Counted from the stretch's first letter, positions 49,269 through 58,884 are shown. The stretch is 64,000 nucleotides of DNA from Pelagibius sp. (GCA_028280305.1 JANQMC010000146.1:22390-86389); one strand, 5' to 3'. A program made the numbers and translations. Notes: a model not told the origin generated them from the sequence alone.

Positions 49269-50279
49269 ATGGACGTCAGCGACGGATTTGTCGGCGCAAT
49301 CGGCAATACGCCCCTCATTCGCCTCCGTAAGCTCTCTGAGGAAACGGGCTGCGAGATCCTCGGCAAGGCCGAGTTCCTCAATCCCGGCGGTTCGGTGAAG
49401 GACCGGGCCGCCTGGGCCATCATCAAGGACGCGGAGGAGCGCGGCACCCTGCGCCCCGGCGGCACCATCGTCGAGGGTACGGCCGGCAACACGGGCATCG
49501 GCCTCGCCCTGGTGGCCCGCGCCCGCGGTTACCGCACGGTAATCGTCATTCCGGATACCCAGAGCCAGGAAAAGAAAGACATCCTGCGAATCTCCGGTGC
49601 CGAGCTTCGCGAAGTGCCCGCGGTTCCCTACCGCGATCCGGATAACTATGTCCATGTGTCGGAGCGCCTGGCCAAGGAACTGGACGAGAGCGATCCCAAA
49701 GGCGCGATCTGGGCGCAGCAGTTCGACAACATCGCCAATCGGCGCGGCCACTACGAAACCACGGGGCCGGAGATCTGGGACCAGACCGACGGCAAGGTGG
49801 ACGCCTTTGTCTGCGCGGTCGGCACCGGCGGCACGCTGGCGGGGGTCTCCGCGGCCTTGAAGGAGCGCAACAAGGGTATCAAAATCGGCTTGGCCGACCC
49901 CATGGGCGCGGCGCTGTTCCACTTCTACCGCCACGGCGAGCTGAAGGCCGAAGGCAGTTCGATAAGCGAGGGCATCGGCCAGGGCCGGATCACCGCCAAT
50001 CTCGAAGGTGCGGAGATCGACGAGCCCTTCCAAATCTCCGACAAGGAGGCGATCCCCATCGTCTTCGACCTTCTTGAGCACGAGGGAATTTGTCTCGGCG
50101 CCTCCAGCGGCATCAACGTGGCCGGCGCGGTCAGGCTCGCCAAGCTGTTGGGTCCCGGCCATCGAATCGTTACTATTCTCTGTGATGGCGGCCTGCGCTA
50201 TCAGAGCAAGCTGTTCAATCCGGCCTTTCTGCGCGAAAAAGGTCTGCCGGTGCCGGAATGGCTTTCCTGGCGAAGCTGA
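49269..50279 (+). CDS. cysK: Cysteine synthase
   Basis: A 336-residue PLP enzyme making cysteine from O-acetylserine and sulfide. IGNTPLIRL opens the fold; the PLP lysine is in LNPGGSVKDRAAW; the phosphate loop is EGTAGNTGIGLA. AVGTGGTLAGVS and GICLGASSGINVAGA complete the active site. AGGAACAG precedes ATG at 49269. It is followed 23 bp later by alaX and then sseA, so the unit appears centred on cysteine metabolism. Substrate choice (OAS or a related donor) cannot be proved from sequence. Confidence 0.93.
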   Translation: MDVSDGFVGAIGNTPLIRLRKLSEETGCEILGKAEFLNPGGSVKDRAAWAIIKDAEERGTLRPGGTIVEGTAGNTGIGLALVARARGYRTVIVIPDTQSQEKKDILRISGAELREVPAVPYRDPDNYVHVSERLAKELDESDPKGAIWAQQFDNIANRRGHYETTGPEIWDQTDGKVDAFVCAVGTGGTLAGVSAALKERNKGIKIGLADPMGAALFHFYRHGELKAEGSSISEGIGQGRITANLEGAEIDEPFQISDKEAIPIVFDLLEHEGICLGASSGINVAGAVRLAKLLGPGHRIVTILCDGGLRYQSKLFNPAFLREKGLPVPEWLSWRS

Positions 50280-50302
50280 AGACCAAAGGGAAGACGTGAG
50301 GC

Positions 50303-51010
50303 ATGGAGCTGTTGTTTCGGGAGGATGCCTATCTGAAGCGCTGTGAAGCCAGGGTGACCTTCGCCGGACCGGAGGGGCTGCGCCTCGACCGGACAGTGTT
50401 TTACCCCACCGGCGGCGGCCAGCCCGGTGACAGCGGCTTCCTAACCCTGGACGACGGCACGAAGCTGCGCATTGCCGACGCCCGCAAGGGCGAAACCCAC
50501 GAGGATGTACTCCACATCCCCGAAGAAGGCAGCCCCCTGCCCGCCGTCGGCACCCAGGTAACCGCCGAGATCGATTGGGAACGGCGGCATCGCCACATGC
50601 GTATGCACACCTGCATGCATCTGCTCTGTTCAGTTGTCACCGGCGATGTCACCGGCGGACAGGTCGGCGACGGCAAGGGCCGTTTGGATTTCAATCTGCC
50701 GGATACCCAGCTCGACAAGGAACACATCACTGCCGAGCTGAACCGACTGATCGGTGAAGACCATGCGGTCGCGCCACGCTGGATCAGCGAAGAGGAACTC
50801 GAGCAGCAGCCGGAGCTGGTCCGCACCATGTCGGTGAAGCCGCCCGCCGGCGGCGGCCGCGTCCGCCTGCTGGACATCGCCGGGGTCGATCTGCAACCCT
50901 GCGGCGGCACCCACGTGCAGCGCACCGGCGAGATCGGCAGCGTGAGAATCGGAAAGATCGAAAACAAAGGGCGGCAGAACCGCCGCATCAATATCCTTCT
51001 GGAAAAATAG
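50303..51010 (+). CDS. Alanyl-tRNA editing protein AlaX
   Basis: A 235-residue free-standing editing domain homologous to the editing and C-terminal part of alanyl-tRNA synthetase. The fold starts DRTVFYPTGGGQPGDSG; the zinc ligands are in the HTCMH segment (H-x3-H) and CGGTHV. Such proteins hydrolyse mischarged Ser- or Gly-tRNA(Ala). Size suits the AlaX-M type. It sits between cysK and sseA with gaps of 23 and 36 bp. Confidence 0.92.
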   Translation: MELLFREDAYLKRCEARVTFAGPEGLRLDRTVFYPTGGGQPGDSGFLTLDDGTKLRIADARKGETHEDVLHIPEEGSPLPAVGTQVTAEIDWERRHRHMRMHTCMHLLCSVVTGDVTGGQVGDGKGRLDFNLPDTQLDKEHITAELNRLIGEDHAVAPRWISEEELEQQPELVRTMSVKPPAGGGRVRLLDIAGVDLQPCGGTHVQRTGEIGSVRIGKIENKGRQNRRINILLEK

Positions 51011-51046
51011 AATCAGCAAAAGCCTCTAGGGAGCGTGTTTCCGGCA

Positions 51047-51916
51047 ATGGTCGATTTCAATAAGGATGCCCTCGTTACCACGGACTGGCTGGCCGAGAAC
51101 CTGAACGCGCCCGACCTGCGTGTCGTGGATGCGAGCTACTACCTGCCGCGCGAGGGGCTCGATCCACGCCGCGAATTCGAAGCGCAGCATATTCCAGGCG
51201 CCGTTTTTTTCGACATCGACGATATCGCGGACCCCGACAGCGACCTGCCCCACATGTTGCCGCCGCCCCATATCTTCTCTTCCAAGGTGCGCCGTCTCGG
51301 ACTCGGCGACGGCCTGCGTCTGGTGATCTACGACCAGCGCGGTATCTGGAGCGCGCCGCGGGCATGGTGGACCTTCCGCTACTTCGGACACCAGGAGGTC
51401 GCGGTGCTGGACGGCGGCCTGCCCAAGTGGCTGGATGAAGGGCGCAGCGTGGCCGAGGGCCCGGAAAACAACGAGGAACGGCACTTCACGCCGCGCGCCA
51501 ACAGCTTTCTTCTGCGCGACCGCGAGCAGTTGCTCGACAATCTGGGGCGCGGCAGCGAACAGGTGATCGACGCACGCGCCAGGGGGCGCTTCGAAGGCAG
51601 TGATCCGGAACCGCGCGAAGGTATGCGCAGCGGCCACATCCCCGGCAGCCTGAACCTGCCCTTTGGGGAGATCATCGACCAAAGCAGCCAGACCTTCCTG
51701 GACAAGGATGAAATCCGCCGACGCTTTGAGGCCGAGGGGCTGGACCTGAAGCAGCCGGTGGTCGCTTCCTGCGGCTCGGGTGTTACCGCGGGCGTGCTGG
51801 CCCTGGCGCTGCATCGCCTGGGGCATCGCGACACCGCGGTCTACGATGGCTCCTGGTCGGACTGGGGGCGGCCCGGCGACACGCCCGTCGAAACCGGCCC
51901 GGCAGCAAAGCCGTAA
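51047..51916 (+). CDS. sseA: 3-mercaptopyruvate sulfurtransferase
   Basis: A 289-residue two-rhodanese-domain enzyme that transfers sulfur from 3-mercaptopyruvate to an acceptor. The N-terminal rhodanese domain (VTTDWLAENLNAPDLRVVD, then FDIDDIADPDSDLPHMLP) is inactive, and the C-terminal domain has the catalytic Cys in SCGSGVTAGVLAL, the CGSGVTA loop diagnostic of mercaptopyruvate enzymes. ATG at 51047 is used; a GTG at 51035 is possible but lies against the ribosome site. Confidence 0.94.
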   Translation: MVDFNKDALVTTDWLAENLNAPDLRVVDASYYLPREGLDPRREFEAQHIPGAVFFDIDDIADPDSDLPHMLPPPHIFSSKVRRLGLGDGLRLVIYDQRGIWSAPRAWWTFRYFGHQEVAVLDGGLPKWLDEGRSVAEGPENNEERHFTPRANSFLLRDREQLLDNLGRGSEQVIDARARGRFEGSDPEPREGMRSGHIPGSLNLPFGEIIDQSSQTFLDKDEIRRRFEAEGLDLKQPVVASCGSGVTAGVLALALHRLGHRDTAVYDGSWSDWGRPGDTPVETGPAAKP

Positions 51917-51939
51917 CGCCCAGCACCAAAGGTTCAGTC

Positions 51940-52953
51940 ATGTTTCAGCTTCGCCCCTATCAGGACGACGACTTCGACGGCTGCGCGGCACTCTGGGATC
52001 GCAGCGGGATTGCCGCCTGGTACAATGAACCCAAACGTGACATCGCCCTCTGGCAGGACAGCCCTTCGGCGGAGATCTTCGTCGCTTACCGCGACGGCCA
52101 GTTGGTCGGCAGCGTGTGCTGCGGTCACGACGGCCATCGCGGCTGGCTCTACGCCGTTGCCGTGGACCCCGATCTGCGGCGCGCGGGGCTCGGCCGGCAA
52201 CTGGTGCGCAAGGCCGAGGACTGGCTGGGCCAGCAAGGCATCCTGAAGATCCAGTTGATGGTCCGCGAAACCAACCGCCAGGTGCTGGGGTTCTATGCCG
52301 CGCTCGGCTATGCCTATACGCCGCGGGCGGTGATGTCGCGCTGGCTGGAACTGCCGGCAGCGCCGCCGGAGGACGAGAAGCTGGCGCCGGACATCGCCGT
52401 GGCCGCGGGCCGGAACACCCACCTGGATTTCACCGTGACCTTCCTGGAGATGGACGAGCGGCCGAGCCTTGTTCCGCTTCACCCGCCCCATCGTACCCAC
52501 GTGGCTCTGATGCGGGCGCACAGTCCGACGGTCAGTTTCTACCGCTTCCTCTACAACGGCGTTGGCGAGGACTGGAACTGGTGGTACCGCCGGCAGATGT
52601 CGGACGATGATCTCTCCGCCATCCTGGAAGACGAGCGGGTCGAGGTCTTCGTGCTCTATGTGGAAGGGGTCCCGGCGGGCTACTTCGAGCTGGACCGCCG
52701 CGACGAGCCGACAGTGGACCTGGCCTACTTCGGCCTGCTGCCGCAGTTCGTCGGCCGCAAGCTGGGACCCTATATGCTCTATCAGGCGATTGAACAGGCC
52801 TGGAGCTATGAGCCGGAGCGGATGACGGTGAACACCAACACCATGGACCACCCCCGCGCTCTGCCGCTGTATCAGAAGTTCGGCTTCAGGCCCTACCGTC
52901 AGGAAAAGCAGGTCATCCAGGATCCGCGGCTCAACGGTGTCATCCCGGCTTGA
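51940..52953 (+). CDS. Tandem GNAT acetyltransferase
   Basis: A 337-residue protein with two GNAT folds. The first (1-150) has the acetyl-CoA loop AVDPDLRRAGLGRQLVRKAE and ends VLGFYAALGYAYTPRAVMSR. The second (about 165-337) has VDLAYFGLLPQFVGRKLGPYM and NTMDHPRALPLYQKFGFRP. Each domain could bind acetyl-CoA; the acceptors are unknown. It is 24 bp after sseA and its last 14 bases overlap the convergent radical SAM gene. Confidence 0.88.
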   Translation: MFQLRPYQDDDFDGCAALWDRSGIAAWYNEPKRDIALWQDSPSAEIFVAYRDGQLVGSVCCGHDGHRGWLYAVAVDPDLRRAGLGRQLVRKAEDWLGQQGILKIQLMVRETNRQVLGFYAALGYAYTPRAVMSRWLELPAAPPEDEKLAPDIAVAAGRNTHLDFTVTFLEMDERPSLVPLHPPHRTHVALMRAHSPTVSFYRFLYNGVGEDWNWWYRRQMSDDDLSAILEDERVEVFVLYVEGVPAGYFELDRRDEPTVDLAYFGLLPQFVGRKLGPYMLYQAIEQAWSYEPERMTVNTNTMDHPRALPLYQKFGFRPYRQEKQVIQDPRLNGVIPA

Positions 52954-54013
52954 GCACTCGCGCCACTGTTTGGGCGCGACGTTTCTGTACAGCCAAGCGG
53001 TTCAGCCGGATTGCCTCACGCCTCTCGGGGCTCCGGTAATAGCCGCAGCCGCGGCATTGCTCCGGCGGTTTGCCGGCCTGTAGCGCCTCATCGATCTGCC
53101 GTCGCTTTTCCAGCACCACTTCCATCGGCGTCAGGCCGATCTTGCCGAGGCCGTACTTGGCCGTGTCCTTCACCATGCAGCAACTGGCGATGCCGCCGTG
53201 CCGGTCGACATAGAGCGCACCCTTGACCCAGGGGCAGCCGTGTTCGGCGGGGAAGCTCTTGCCCATTTCGATATAGAAGTGCCGCGTCTTGCGGGTCTGG
53301 GCCAGCATGGCGCCGATCTTCGGCGTACTGCGGATCAACTGCTTCATGCGGATGTTGTCTTCACGGGCCAGAAGCCGGGCTTCCATGTCGGCGTCATAGA
53401 CACCCGCATAGCTCTCCATGCGATTAAGGGCCTGCACCGTGGCGCCGCCGTCCATTCCAAGCGCGCGATAGAGATCGGCGATCGCCGGCAGGGTATCGAT
53501 GGTGTCTTTCAGGACGGTGATGGCAAAGCCCACGGTGGGGCGTTCCATGCCCCGGGCGTTACGGGCGGCCAGCAGACGGGCGATGCCCGCCTTCACCTTG
53601 CTCAGCAGGCCGCCGCGGATGTTCTGGAACCCGGCCTCGTCGGGCGACTCAATGGAAACGTAAATTGCTTCGATGCCGACATCCAGGATCGACGCCACCC
53701 GCTCGTCGTTGAGCAGGCTGCCGTTGGTGATCATGGAGAGATGAATACCGCGCTCGCGCGCCTGGCGGGCCATGTCGAAGAAGCCCTTGTGGAGCAGCGG
53801 CTCGCCCTCGCCCTGCAGTTCGATGTGTTGAAGGTCGGGAAAGCTGTCGAGCAGGCGCTGGAAATCTTCGGCCGCAAAGTCGGTCTGATCCATCTGCCGG
53901 CCGCTGCAGAAGCCGCAGATGAAGTTACACCGCGTCGTCGGTTCGACCTGCGCGAAAACCACCTTGTCGCCGCTGTTCCGGCCAGGGGTTTCCGCCTTTG
54001 CCCTATCGCTCAC
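52940..54013 (-). CDS. Radical SAM protein with SPASM-like C-terminus
   Basis: A 357-residue radical SAM enzyme. The [4Fe-4S] motif is CNFICGFC (Cx3Cx2C) near residue 29, followed by QGEGEPLLHKGF and the strand pattern of the partial TIM barrel (SMITNGSLLNDERV, AIYVSIESPDEAGF). The C-terminal third has a cysteine cluster (CPWVKGALYVDRHGGIASCC and CRGCGYY), as in SPASM auxiliary-cluster domains. Such proteins modify peptides or proteins. No precursor peptide is recognisable nearby. Confidence 0.88.
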   Translation of the reverse strand: MSDRAKAETPGRNSGDKVVFAQVEPTTRCNFICGFCSGRQMDQTDFAAEDFQRLLDSFPDLQHIELQGEGEPLLHKGFFDMARQARERGIHLSMITNGSLLNDERVASILDVGIEAIYVSIESPDEAGFQNIRGGLLSKVKAGIARLLAARNARGMERPTVGFAITVLKDTIDTLPAIADLYRALGMDGGATVQALNRMESYAGVYDADMEARLLAREDNIRMKQLIRSTPKIGAMLAQTRKTRHFYIEMGKSFPAEHGCPWVKGALYVDRHGGIASCCMVKDTAKYGLGKIGLTPMEVVLEKRRQIDEALQAGKPPEQCRGCGYYRSPERREAIRLNRLAVQKRRAQTVARVLKPG

Positions 54014-54117
54014 ACCAACTCCTCAAAACGTCCGCTATCAACGGCTTCGCCGGTCTGGCCAAGAGCCGGCAGGTTAGCAGAACGATCGCTCGGAAAGGGT
54101 AAAGAAATAGGGGCAGC

Positions 54118-54150
54118 AAAAAGGGCCGGGCGATCCCATCGCCCCGGCCC
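54118..54150 (-). terminator. Intrinsic terminator of the aap operon
   Basis: A 12-bp stem (54123-54134 with 54138-54150, one bulged base) is followed on the minus strand by TTTTT (54118-54122), 19 bp after the aapP stop. Confidence 0.9.
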
Positions 54151-54168
54151 TCTCAAACTGCTTGCAGC

Positions 54169-54942
54169 CTAGTGGTGCAGGATCTGGCTGAGGAAGAGCT
54201 TGGTCCGCGAGGACTGCGGGTTGTTGAAGAACTCCTCCGGCTCGTTCTCTTCGATGATCTCGCCGCCGTCCATGAAGATCACCCGGTTGGCGACCTTGCG
54301 GGCAAAGCCCATCTCGTGGGTCACGCAGAGCATGGTCATGCCGCTCTCGGCCAGCCCCACCATAACGTCGAGCACCTCCGAAATCATCTCCGGATCGAGC
54401 GCCGAAGTCGGCTCATCGAACAGCATGATGCGCGGGTTCATGCAGAGCGAACGGGCGATGGCCACGCGCTGCTGCTGCCCGCCGGAAAGCTGGCCCGGAT
54501 ACTTGCCGGCCTGCTCCGGGATCTTCACCCGCTCGAGATACTGCATGGCGATCTCTTCGGCTTCCTTCTTTGGCATCTTGCGCACCCAGATCGGCGCCAG
54601 GGTGCAGTTTTCCATGACCGTCAGATGGGGAAAGAGATTGAAGTGCTGGAAAACCATGCCGACTTCGCGGCGGATTTCGGCGATGTTCTTCAGGTCATTG
54701 GTCAGCTCGATATCATCGACGATGATCTTGCCCCTCTGGTGTTCTTCCAGACGGTTGATGCAGCGGATCATGGTCGACTTGCCGGAGCCGGAAGGCCCGC
54801 AGATGACGATCCGCTCGCCCCGGTTGACCGTCAGGTTGATGTCTTTGAGGACGTGAAAATCGCCATACCATTTGTGCATGCCGAGAATTTGGATCGCCAC
54901 TTCATCCGAAATGGACAGATTTGCAGCAGCTGCGTCAGACAT
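54169..54942 (-). CDS. aapP: General L-amino acid ABC transporter ATPase AapP
   Basis: A 257-residue polar amino-acid ABC ATPase. Walker A is [15 protein letters not shown], signature [13 protein letters not shown], Walker [16 protein letters not shown], and the switch His is in [10 protein letters not shown]. It energises the AapQM permease. Last gene of the operon, followed by a strong terminator. Confidence 0.95.
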   Translation of the reverse strand: MSDAAAANLSISDEVAIQILGMHKWYGDFHVLKDINLTVNRGERIVICGPSGSGKSTMIRCINRLEEHQRGKIIVDDIELTNDLKNIAEIRREVGMVFQHFNLFPHLTVMENCTLAPIWVRKMPKKEAEEIAMQYLERVKIPEQAGKYPGQLSGGQQQRVAIARSLCMNPRIMLFDEPTSALDPEMISEVLDVMVGLAESGMTMLCVTHEMGFARKVANRVIFMDGGEIIEENEPEEFFNNPQSSRTKLFLSQILHH

Positions 54943-54972
54943 GATGAATGCCTCCTTTAACGGGCCGCGCCT

Positions 54973-56088
54973 TTAGCGCTTGTGCCCCGTGTGCAGTTTC
55001 TTTTCCAGATAGATCGAGTAGCGCGACATGCTGAAACAGCAGATGAAGAAGAGTATCGCGATAAAGACATAGACTTCCCAGGCCAGGCCCTGCCACTTCG
55101 CGTCCGAGAGCGAAGCGCGGCCGACGCCCAGCACGTCGGTCAAACCGATGATCACGACGAGGGTCGTGTCCTTGAACAGGCCGACGAAGGTGTTGACGAT
55201 TCCGGGGATCGAGATCTTCAACGCCTGGGGCAGAACAACGAGACGCATGGACTGCCAATAGCGCAGACCCATGGCATCGGCTGCTTCGATCTGTCCTTTG
55301 GGGATGGCCTGCAGTCCGCCGCGCACCACCTCGGCGATGTAAGCCGAGGAAAACAGCGTCACCATGATCAGAACCCGCAGGATCAGATCGAAGGTGGTTC
55401 CCGGCGGCAGGAAGTAGTTCAGCATCGTCGAGGCGACGAAAAGCAGCGTGATCAAAGGCACGCCGCGAATGAACTCGATGAACATCACGCAGAGCGTCCG
55501 CACGATGGGCATATGCGAGCGGCGCCCCAGGGCCAGCAGAATTCCCAAAGGCAGCGACGCGACAATACCGGTGACCCCGATCACGACATTCAGGGTGAAA
55601 CCGCCGATCTTGGTGGTCTCGACCGGCTCCAGTCCCAGTCCGCCAACCAGCAGGAAGTACCCGATGACCGGGAACACAGCCGAGAACATCAGCATCTGCG
55701 TACGGAAAGGCGTCTTGTCCCAAAGCAGCGGCAGAATGGCCAGGATGAACAGCACTGCCGTCAGGTCGACCCGCCAGCGCAGGTGTTCGGGGTAGAAGCC
55801 GTAGATGAACTGGCCAAAGCGCACCTCGGCCAGCGCCCAGCAGGCGCCCTGACCGATTTCCCGGCACTCCGCGCGCGAACCGGCATCCCAGACGGCATCG
55901 AAAAGCGCCCAGTTCAGCGCGCCCGGGACAAACAGATAGAGCAGATAGACCGAGACGACAGTCAGAAAGATGTTCGTCGGCGAACTGAGCAGATTCTTGC
56001 GGACCCAGAGGATCGGCCCTCTTGTCGCCATCGGCGGCGGCAGGTCGGGATGGGTGCCCGGCTCGTAGGTCTGAGTGGTGTCAGCCAT
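54973..56088 (-). CDS. aapM: General L-amino acid ABC transporter permease AapM
   Basis: A 371-residue inner-membrane permease. ATG at 56088 (MADTTQTYEPG) is chosen because GGGGGAG lies nine bases upstream; the longer frame runs into the aapQ end. Helices at about 45-65 and 120-350, the HisM-type core EFIRGVPLITLLF, and the EAA loop IEAADAMGLRYWQSMRLVVLPQA. The large N-terminal extension over GlnP-type permeases is typical of AapM. Confidence 0.94.
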   Translation of the reverse strand: MADTTQTYEPGTHPDLPPPMATRGPILWVRKNLLSSPTNIFLTVVSVYLLYLFVPGALNWALFDAVWDAGSRAECREIGQGACWALAEVRFGQFIYGFYPEHLRWRVDLTAVLFILAILPLLWDKTPFRTQMLMFSAVFPVIGYFLLVGGLGLEPVETTKIGGFTLNVVIGVTGIVASLPLGILLALGRRSHMPIVRTLCVMFIEFIRGVPLITLLFVASTMLNYFLPPGTTFDLILRVLIMVTLFSSAYIAEVVRGGLQAIPKGQIEAADAMGLRYWQSMRLVVLPQALKISIPGIVNTFVGLFKDTTLVVIIGLTDVLGVGRASLSDAKWQGLAWEVYVFIAILFFICCFSMSRYSIYLEKKLHTGHKR

Positions 56089-56102
56089 AGCGTCGCTCCC
56101 CC

Positions 56103-57293
56103 TCACCGTTCCACCAGCGCAATGCGCCGGTTGTACCAATTCATAAAGGCCGAAATCAGCAGTGAGATGGTGAGATAGATGGTCAGAACAATGATCATCA
56201 CCTCCATCTCCTTACCCGTCTGATTCAGGGTGATCCCGCCGAAGGTCGCGACGATATCCATGTAACCGATCGCAATCGCCAGAGACGAGTTCTTGGTCAA
56301 GTTCAGATACTGGCTCGTCAGCGGCGGCACGATGACCCGCAGGGCCTGGGGAACGATGATCAGGCGCATGGTCCAGTTCGGCTTGATACCGAGCGCGAAG
56401 GCCGCCTCGGTCTGACCATGGCTCACGGACTGAATGCCGGAGCGCACGTTCTCCGCAATAAAGGCTGCGGTGTAGATCGACAGCGCGAACCACAAAGCCG
56501 CGAACTCAGGCCGCACGACAACGCCACCCTGAAAGTTAAAACCCTTCAGTTCCGGCATTTCGAAGGCCAGAGGCATTCCGGCAACAAAAAAGGCGATCAG
56601 GGGAAGGCCGATGATCGCCGCAACGCCGATGGAGAAGACCGGGTAGATCTGGCCGGTTGCCTCCTGGTGCTTCTTCGCCCAACGGCTGAACACCACCATG
56701 CCGGCGATGGCGGCCAGGAAAGCGATGATCACCAGCATGAAACCGTCTTCAAAGACCGGCTTTGGGACGTAGAAACCGCGATTGGACAGAAACACACCCT
56801 CGGTGGGCGAGAGCGCCTGGCGCACGCCCGGCAGCGTCGAGACGATGACGCCATGCCAGAGCAGGATCTGCACCAGAACCGGCACATTGCGCGTGAACTC
56901 GATGTAGCAGTAGACGATCCGGTTGATCAGCCAGTTGCTGGAGAGGCGCAGGACGCCGAGAATGAAGCCCAGGATGGTCGCAAAAATGCAGCCGGTGATC
57001 GCGACAAGGCCGGTATTGAGCAGGCCGACGACGCCGGCGCGGAAGTGCGTTTCCCGCGAATCGTAGGGAATCAGAGTCTGATTGATGTCGTAGCCCGCCG
57101 GCGCCCAGAGGAAGTCAAACCCGAAGGTTTTGCCCAGGGCTTCCAGGTTCTGCACGGCGTTGGTGGCCAGGAATGCAAGCAGCATAAACATCCCGGCGAC
57201 AACCAGTATCTGCGTTATGACGGCCCGATAGCGTTTATCCGACCAGAGACGGCCCAAAGTGAGCGGCTCGGAATCATGTTCAATGGCGGCCAT
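56103..57293 (-). CDS. aapQ: General L-amino acid ABC transporter permease AapQ
   Basis: A 396-residue inner-membrane permease, partner of AapM. YIEFTRNVPVLVQILLWHGV is the conserved membrane-loop motif, and the EAA loop is TEAAFALGIKPNWTMRLIIVPQA. The insertion between helices (about 150-250) is typical of AapQ. It lies 14 bp before aapM. Confidence 0.95.
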   Translation of the reverse strand: MAAIEHDSEPLTLGRLWSDKRYRAVITQILVVAGMFMLLAFLATNAVQNLEALGKTFGFDFLWAPAGYDINQTLIPYDSRETHFRAGVVGLLNTGLVAITGCIFATILGFILGVLRLSSNWLINRIVYCYIEFTRNVPVLVQILLWHGVIVSTLPGVRQALSPTEGVFLSNRGFYVPKPVFEDGFMLVIIAFLAAIAGMVVFSRWAKKHQEATGQIYPVFSIGVAAIIGLPLIAFFVAGMPLAFEMPELKGFNFQGGVVVRPEFAALWFALSIYTAAFIAENVRSGIQSVSHGQTEAAFALGIKPNWTMRLIIVPQALRVIVPPLTSQYLNLTKNSSLAIAIGYMDIVATFGGITLNQTGKEMEVMIIVLTIYLTISLLISAFMNWYNRRIALVER

Positions 57294-57363
57294 AGCATTA
57301 CCCCGCTGCGACGACCTGCACGCTATGGGCCCAGCGGCCCTCGTGCCGTTGAGAAATAGGCGT

Positions 57364-57395
57364 GGGGTACGCCGGCGAAGCCGCTGGCGTACCCC
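57364..57395 (-). promoter_or_regulatory. Hairpin between aapJ and aapQ
   Basis: A perfect 10-bp stem GGGGTACGCC / GGCGTACCCC with a 12-nt loop, 24 bp after the aapJ stop and 70 bp before aapQ. No T-run; probably an mRNA stabiliser or partial terminator that sets the binding protein above the permeases. Confidence 0.6.
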
Positions 57396-57418
57396 TCATC
57401 CCATTCCAGTCGCTGCGC

Positions 57419-58441
57419 TTAGCGCATCGGCGGAGCGTAGATCAGCCCACCATCGGTGTAGAGCGCATTGATGCCGCGCTCCAGGCCGATCGGCGTGTTC
57501 GAGCCGATGTGCGTCTCGAACACTTCACCGTAGTTGCCGACCTGCTTGATGACGTTGTAGGCCCAGTTCTTTTCCAGGCCGAGCATGCCACCCAGGTCAC
57601 CTTCAGCGCCGAGGAGGCGGGCAACTTCGGGGTTGTTGCTGGCGCCGCCGGCCATTTCGTCGACGTTCGCAGAGGTCACGCCGTACTCTTCGGCGTTGAT
57701 CATGGCGTTCAGCGTCCAGCGGACCACATCGCCCCACTGCTCATCGCCCTGGCGGACGAGCGGACCCAGCGGCTCCTTGGAGATGATCTCCGGCAGCACG
57801 ATGTGATCGCCGGGATTGTCGAAAGCCGCGCGGCTGGCGGCCAAGCCCGAGGCGTCCGTCGTATAGACGTCGCAACGGCCGGCCAGATAGTTGGTCCGCG
57901 CTTCTTCGTTGGTTTCGATCGGAACCGGCTCGTAGCTCATGTTGTTGGTGCGGAAGTAGTCCGCGAGGTTGAGCTCCGTGGTCGTGCCGGTCTGGATGCA
58001 GACCGAAGCGCCATCAAGTTCCGTGGCGCTACCGACGCCCAATGCCTTCGGGATCATGAAGCCCTGGCCGTCATAGTAGTTCACCCCGATAAAGGTGAAT
58101 CCCAGATCGACGTCGCGGCTGAAGGTCCAGGTGGTGTTGCGGGCCAGCATGTCGATTTCGCCGGAAGCCAGCGCGGTGAAGCGCGTCTTGCCCGTGGTCG
58201 GCGTGTACTTGACCTTGCTGGAATCCCCGAAGACCGCAGCGGCAACGCCCTGGCAGACCGCCGGGTCAAAGCCCTGCCAGTTGCCGGCATCGTCTGTGTA
58301 GGAGAAACCGGGCACACCCGTGGACACGCCGCACTGCACAAATCCCTTCGCGCGAATGTCGTCCAGGGTGCCAGCGGCGGCACCGGTGGCGCCGACGGCG
58401 GTAAGCGCGCCCGCCGCGAGCAGAACCTTAAAAGTAGACAT
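57419..58441 (-). CDS. aapJ: General L-amino acid-binding protein AapJ
   Basis: A 340-residue periplasmic binding protein. ATG at 58441 is chosen for GGGAAGG eight bases upstream. A signal peptide (residues 1-23, cleavage near AAA) precedes TLDDIRAKGFVQCGVSTGVPGFSYTD. Family features include AALASGEIDMLARNTTWTFSRD and the two Cys of CGV and CQGVAA. It heads aapJQMP, which imports a wide range of L-amino acids in rhizobia. Confidence 0.95.
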   Translation of the reverse strand: MSTFKVLLAAGALTAVGATGAAAGTLDDIRAKGFVQCGVSTGVPGFSYTDDAGNWQGFDPAVCQGVAAAVFGDSSKVKYTPTTGKTRFTALASGEIDMLARNTTWTFSRDVDLGFTFIGVNYYDGQGFMIPKALGVGSATELDGASVCIQTGTTTELNLADYFRTNNMSYEPVPIETNEEARTNYLAGRCDVYTTDASGLAASRAAFDNPGDHIVLPEIISKEPLGPLVRQGDEQWGDVVRWTLNAMINAEEYGVTSANVDEMAGGASNNPEVARLLGAEGDLGGMLGLEKNWAYNVIKQVGNYGEVFETHIGSNTPIGLERGINALYTDGGLIYAPPMR

Positions 58442-58884
58442 GGATAGACCTTCCCTGCTGTTCAAAGTTTATTGTCTTAAAACGAACAACCCGCCCCGTT
58501 CTGACCGCTGGTTATTGTTAACTTCTGCAGCCTCCCGACGGGATGCTTGAGCGTTCGTCTGCGCGAACCATGTCTCAGTCGCCCCCGAAACGCAACAGCT
58601 TGCTGGGGCTGAATTGATAAAAAAATAGGCAACTTTGAAGGTGCCCGGGCCGGTGCATCGGCGCTTGAGCGTGGCGGACGCGGCGGCGCCGCAACCCTTT
58701 ATGATTCCGGCCCCAAAGCTGTTTGAAATCAGATGGCTTGGCCCAGGCGGCGACGAGGCTTATAGAAACACCCGAACCGCCCTGCGGGCCGGGGAATGCC
58801 TTCACAGACCTCCAGTCCCGCAACCATGCATCACAAGACGCCGGGATTCCTTGATTCTCAGCCCATAACGCTAAAGTGAACATC
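58442..58884. other. 443-bp divergent intergenic region
   Basis: It lies between aapJ (minus) and hisI (plus) and must carry both promoters. A/T-rich patches at 58465-58520 and 58612-58630 are the likely promoter zones on the aapJ side. Open frames inside it (for example 58635-58868) have no coding support. No convincing operator was found. Confidence 0.5.

Noticed and set aside
58635..58868. Plus-strand 77-residue open frame before hisI
   Set aside because: Pro/Arg-rich composition without domain or start signal; typical of random open frames at high G+C.
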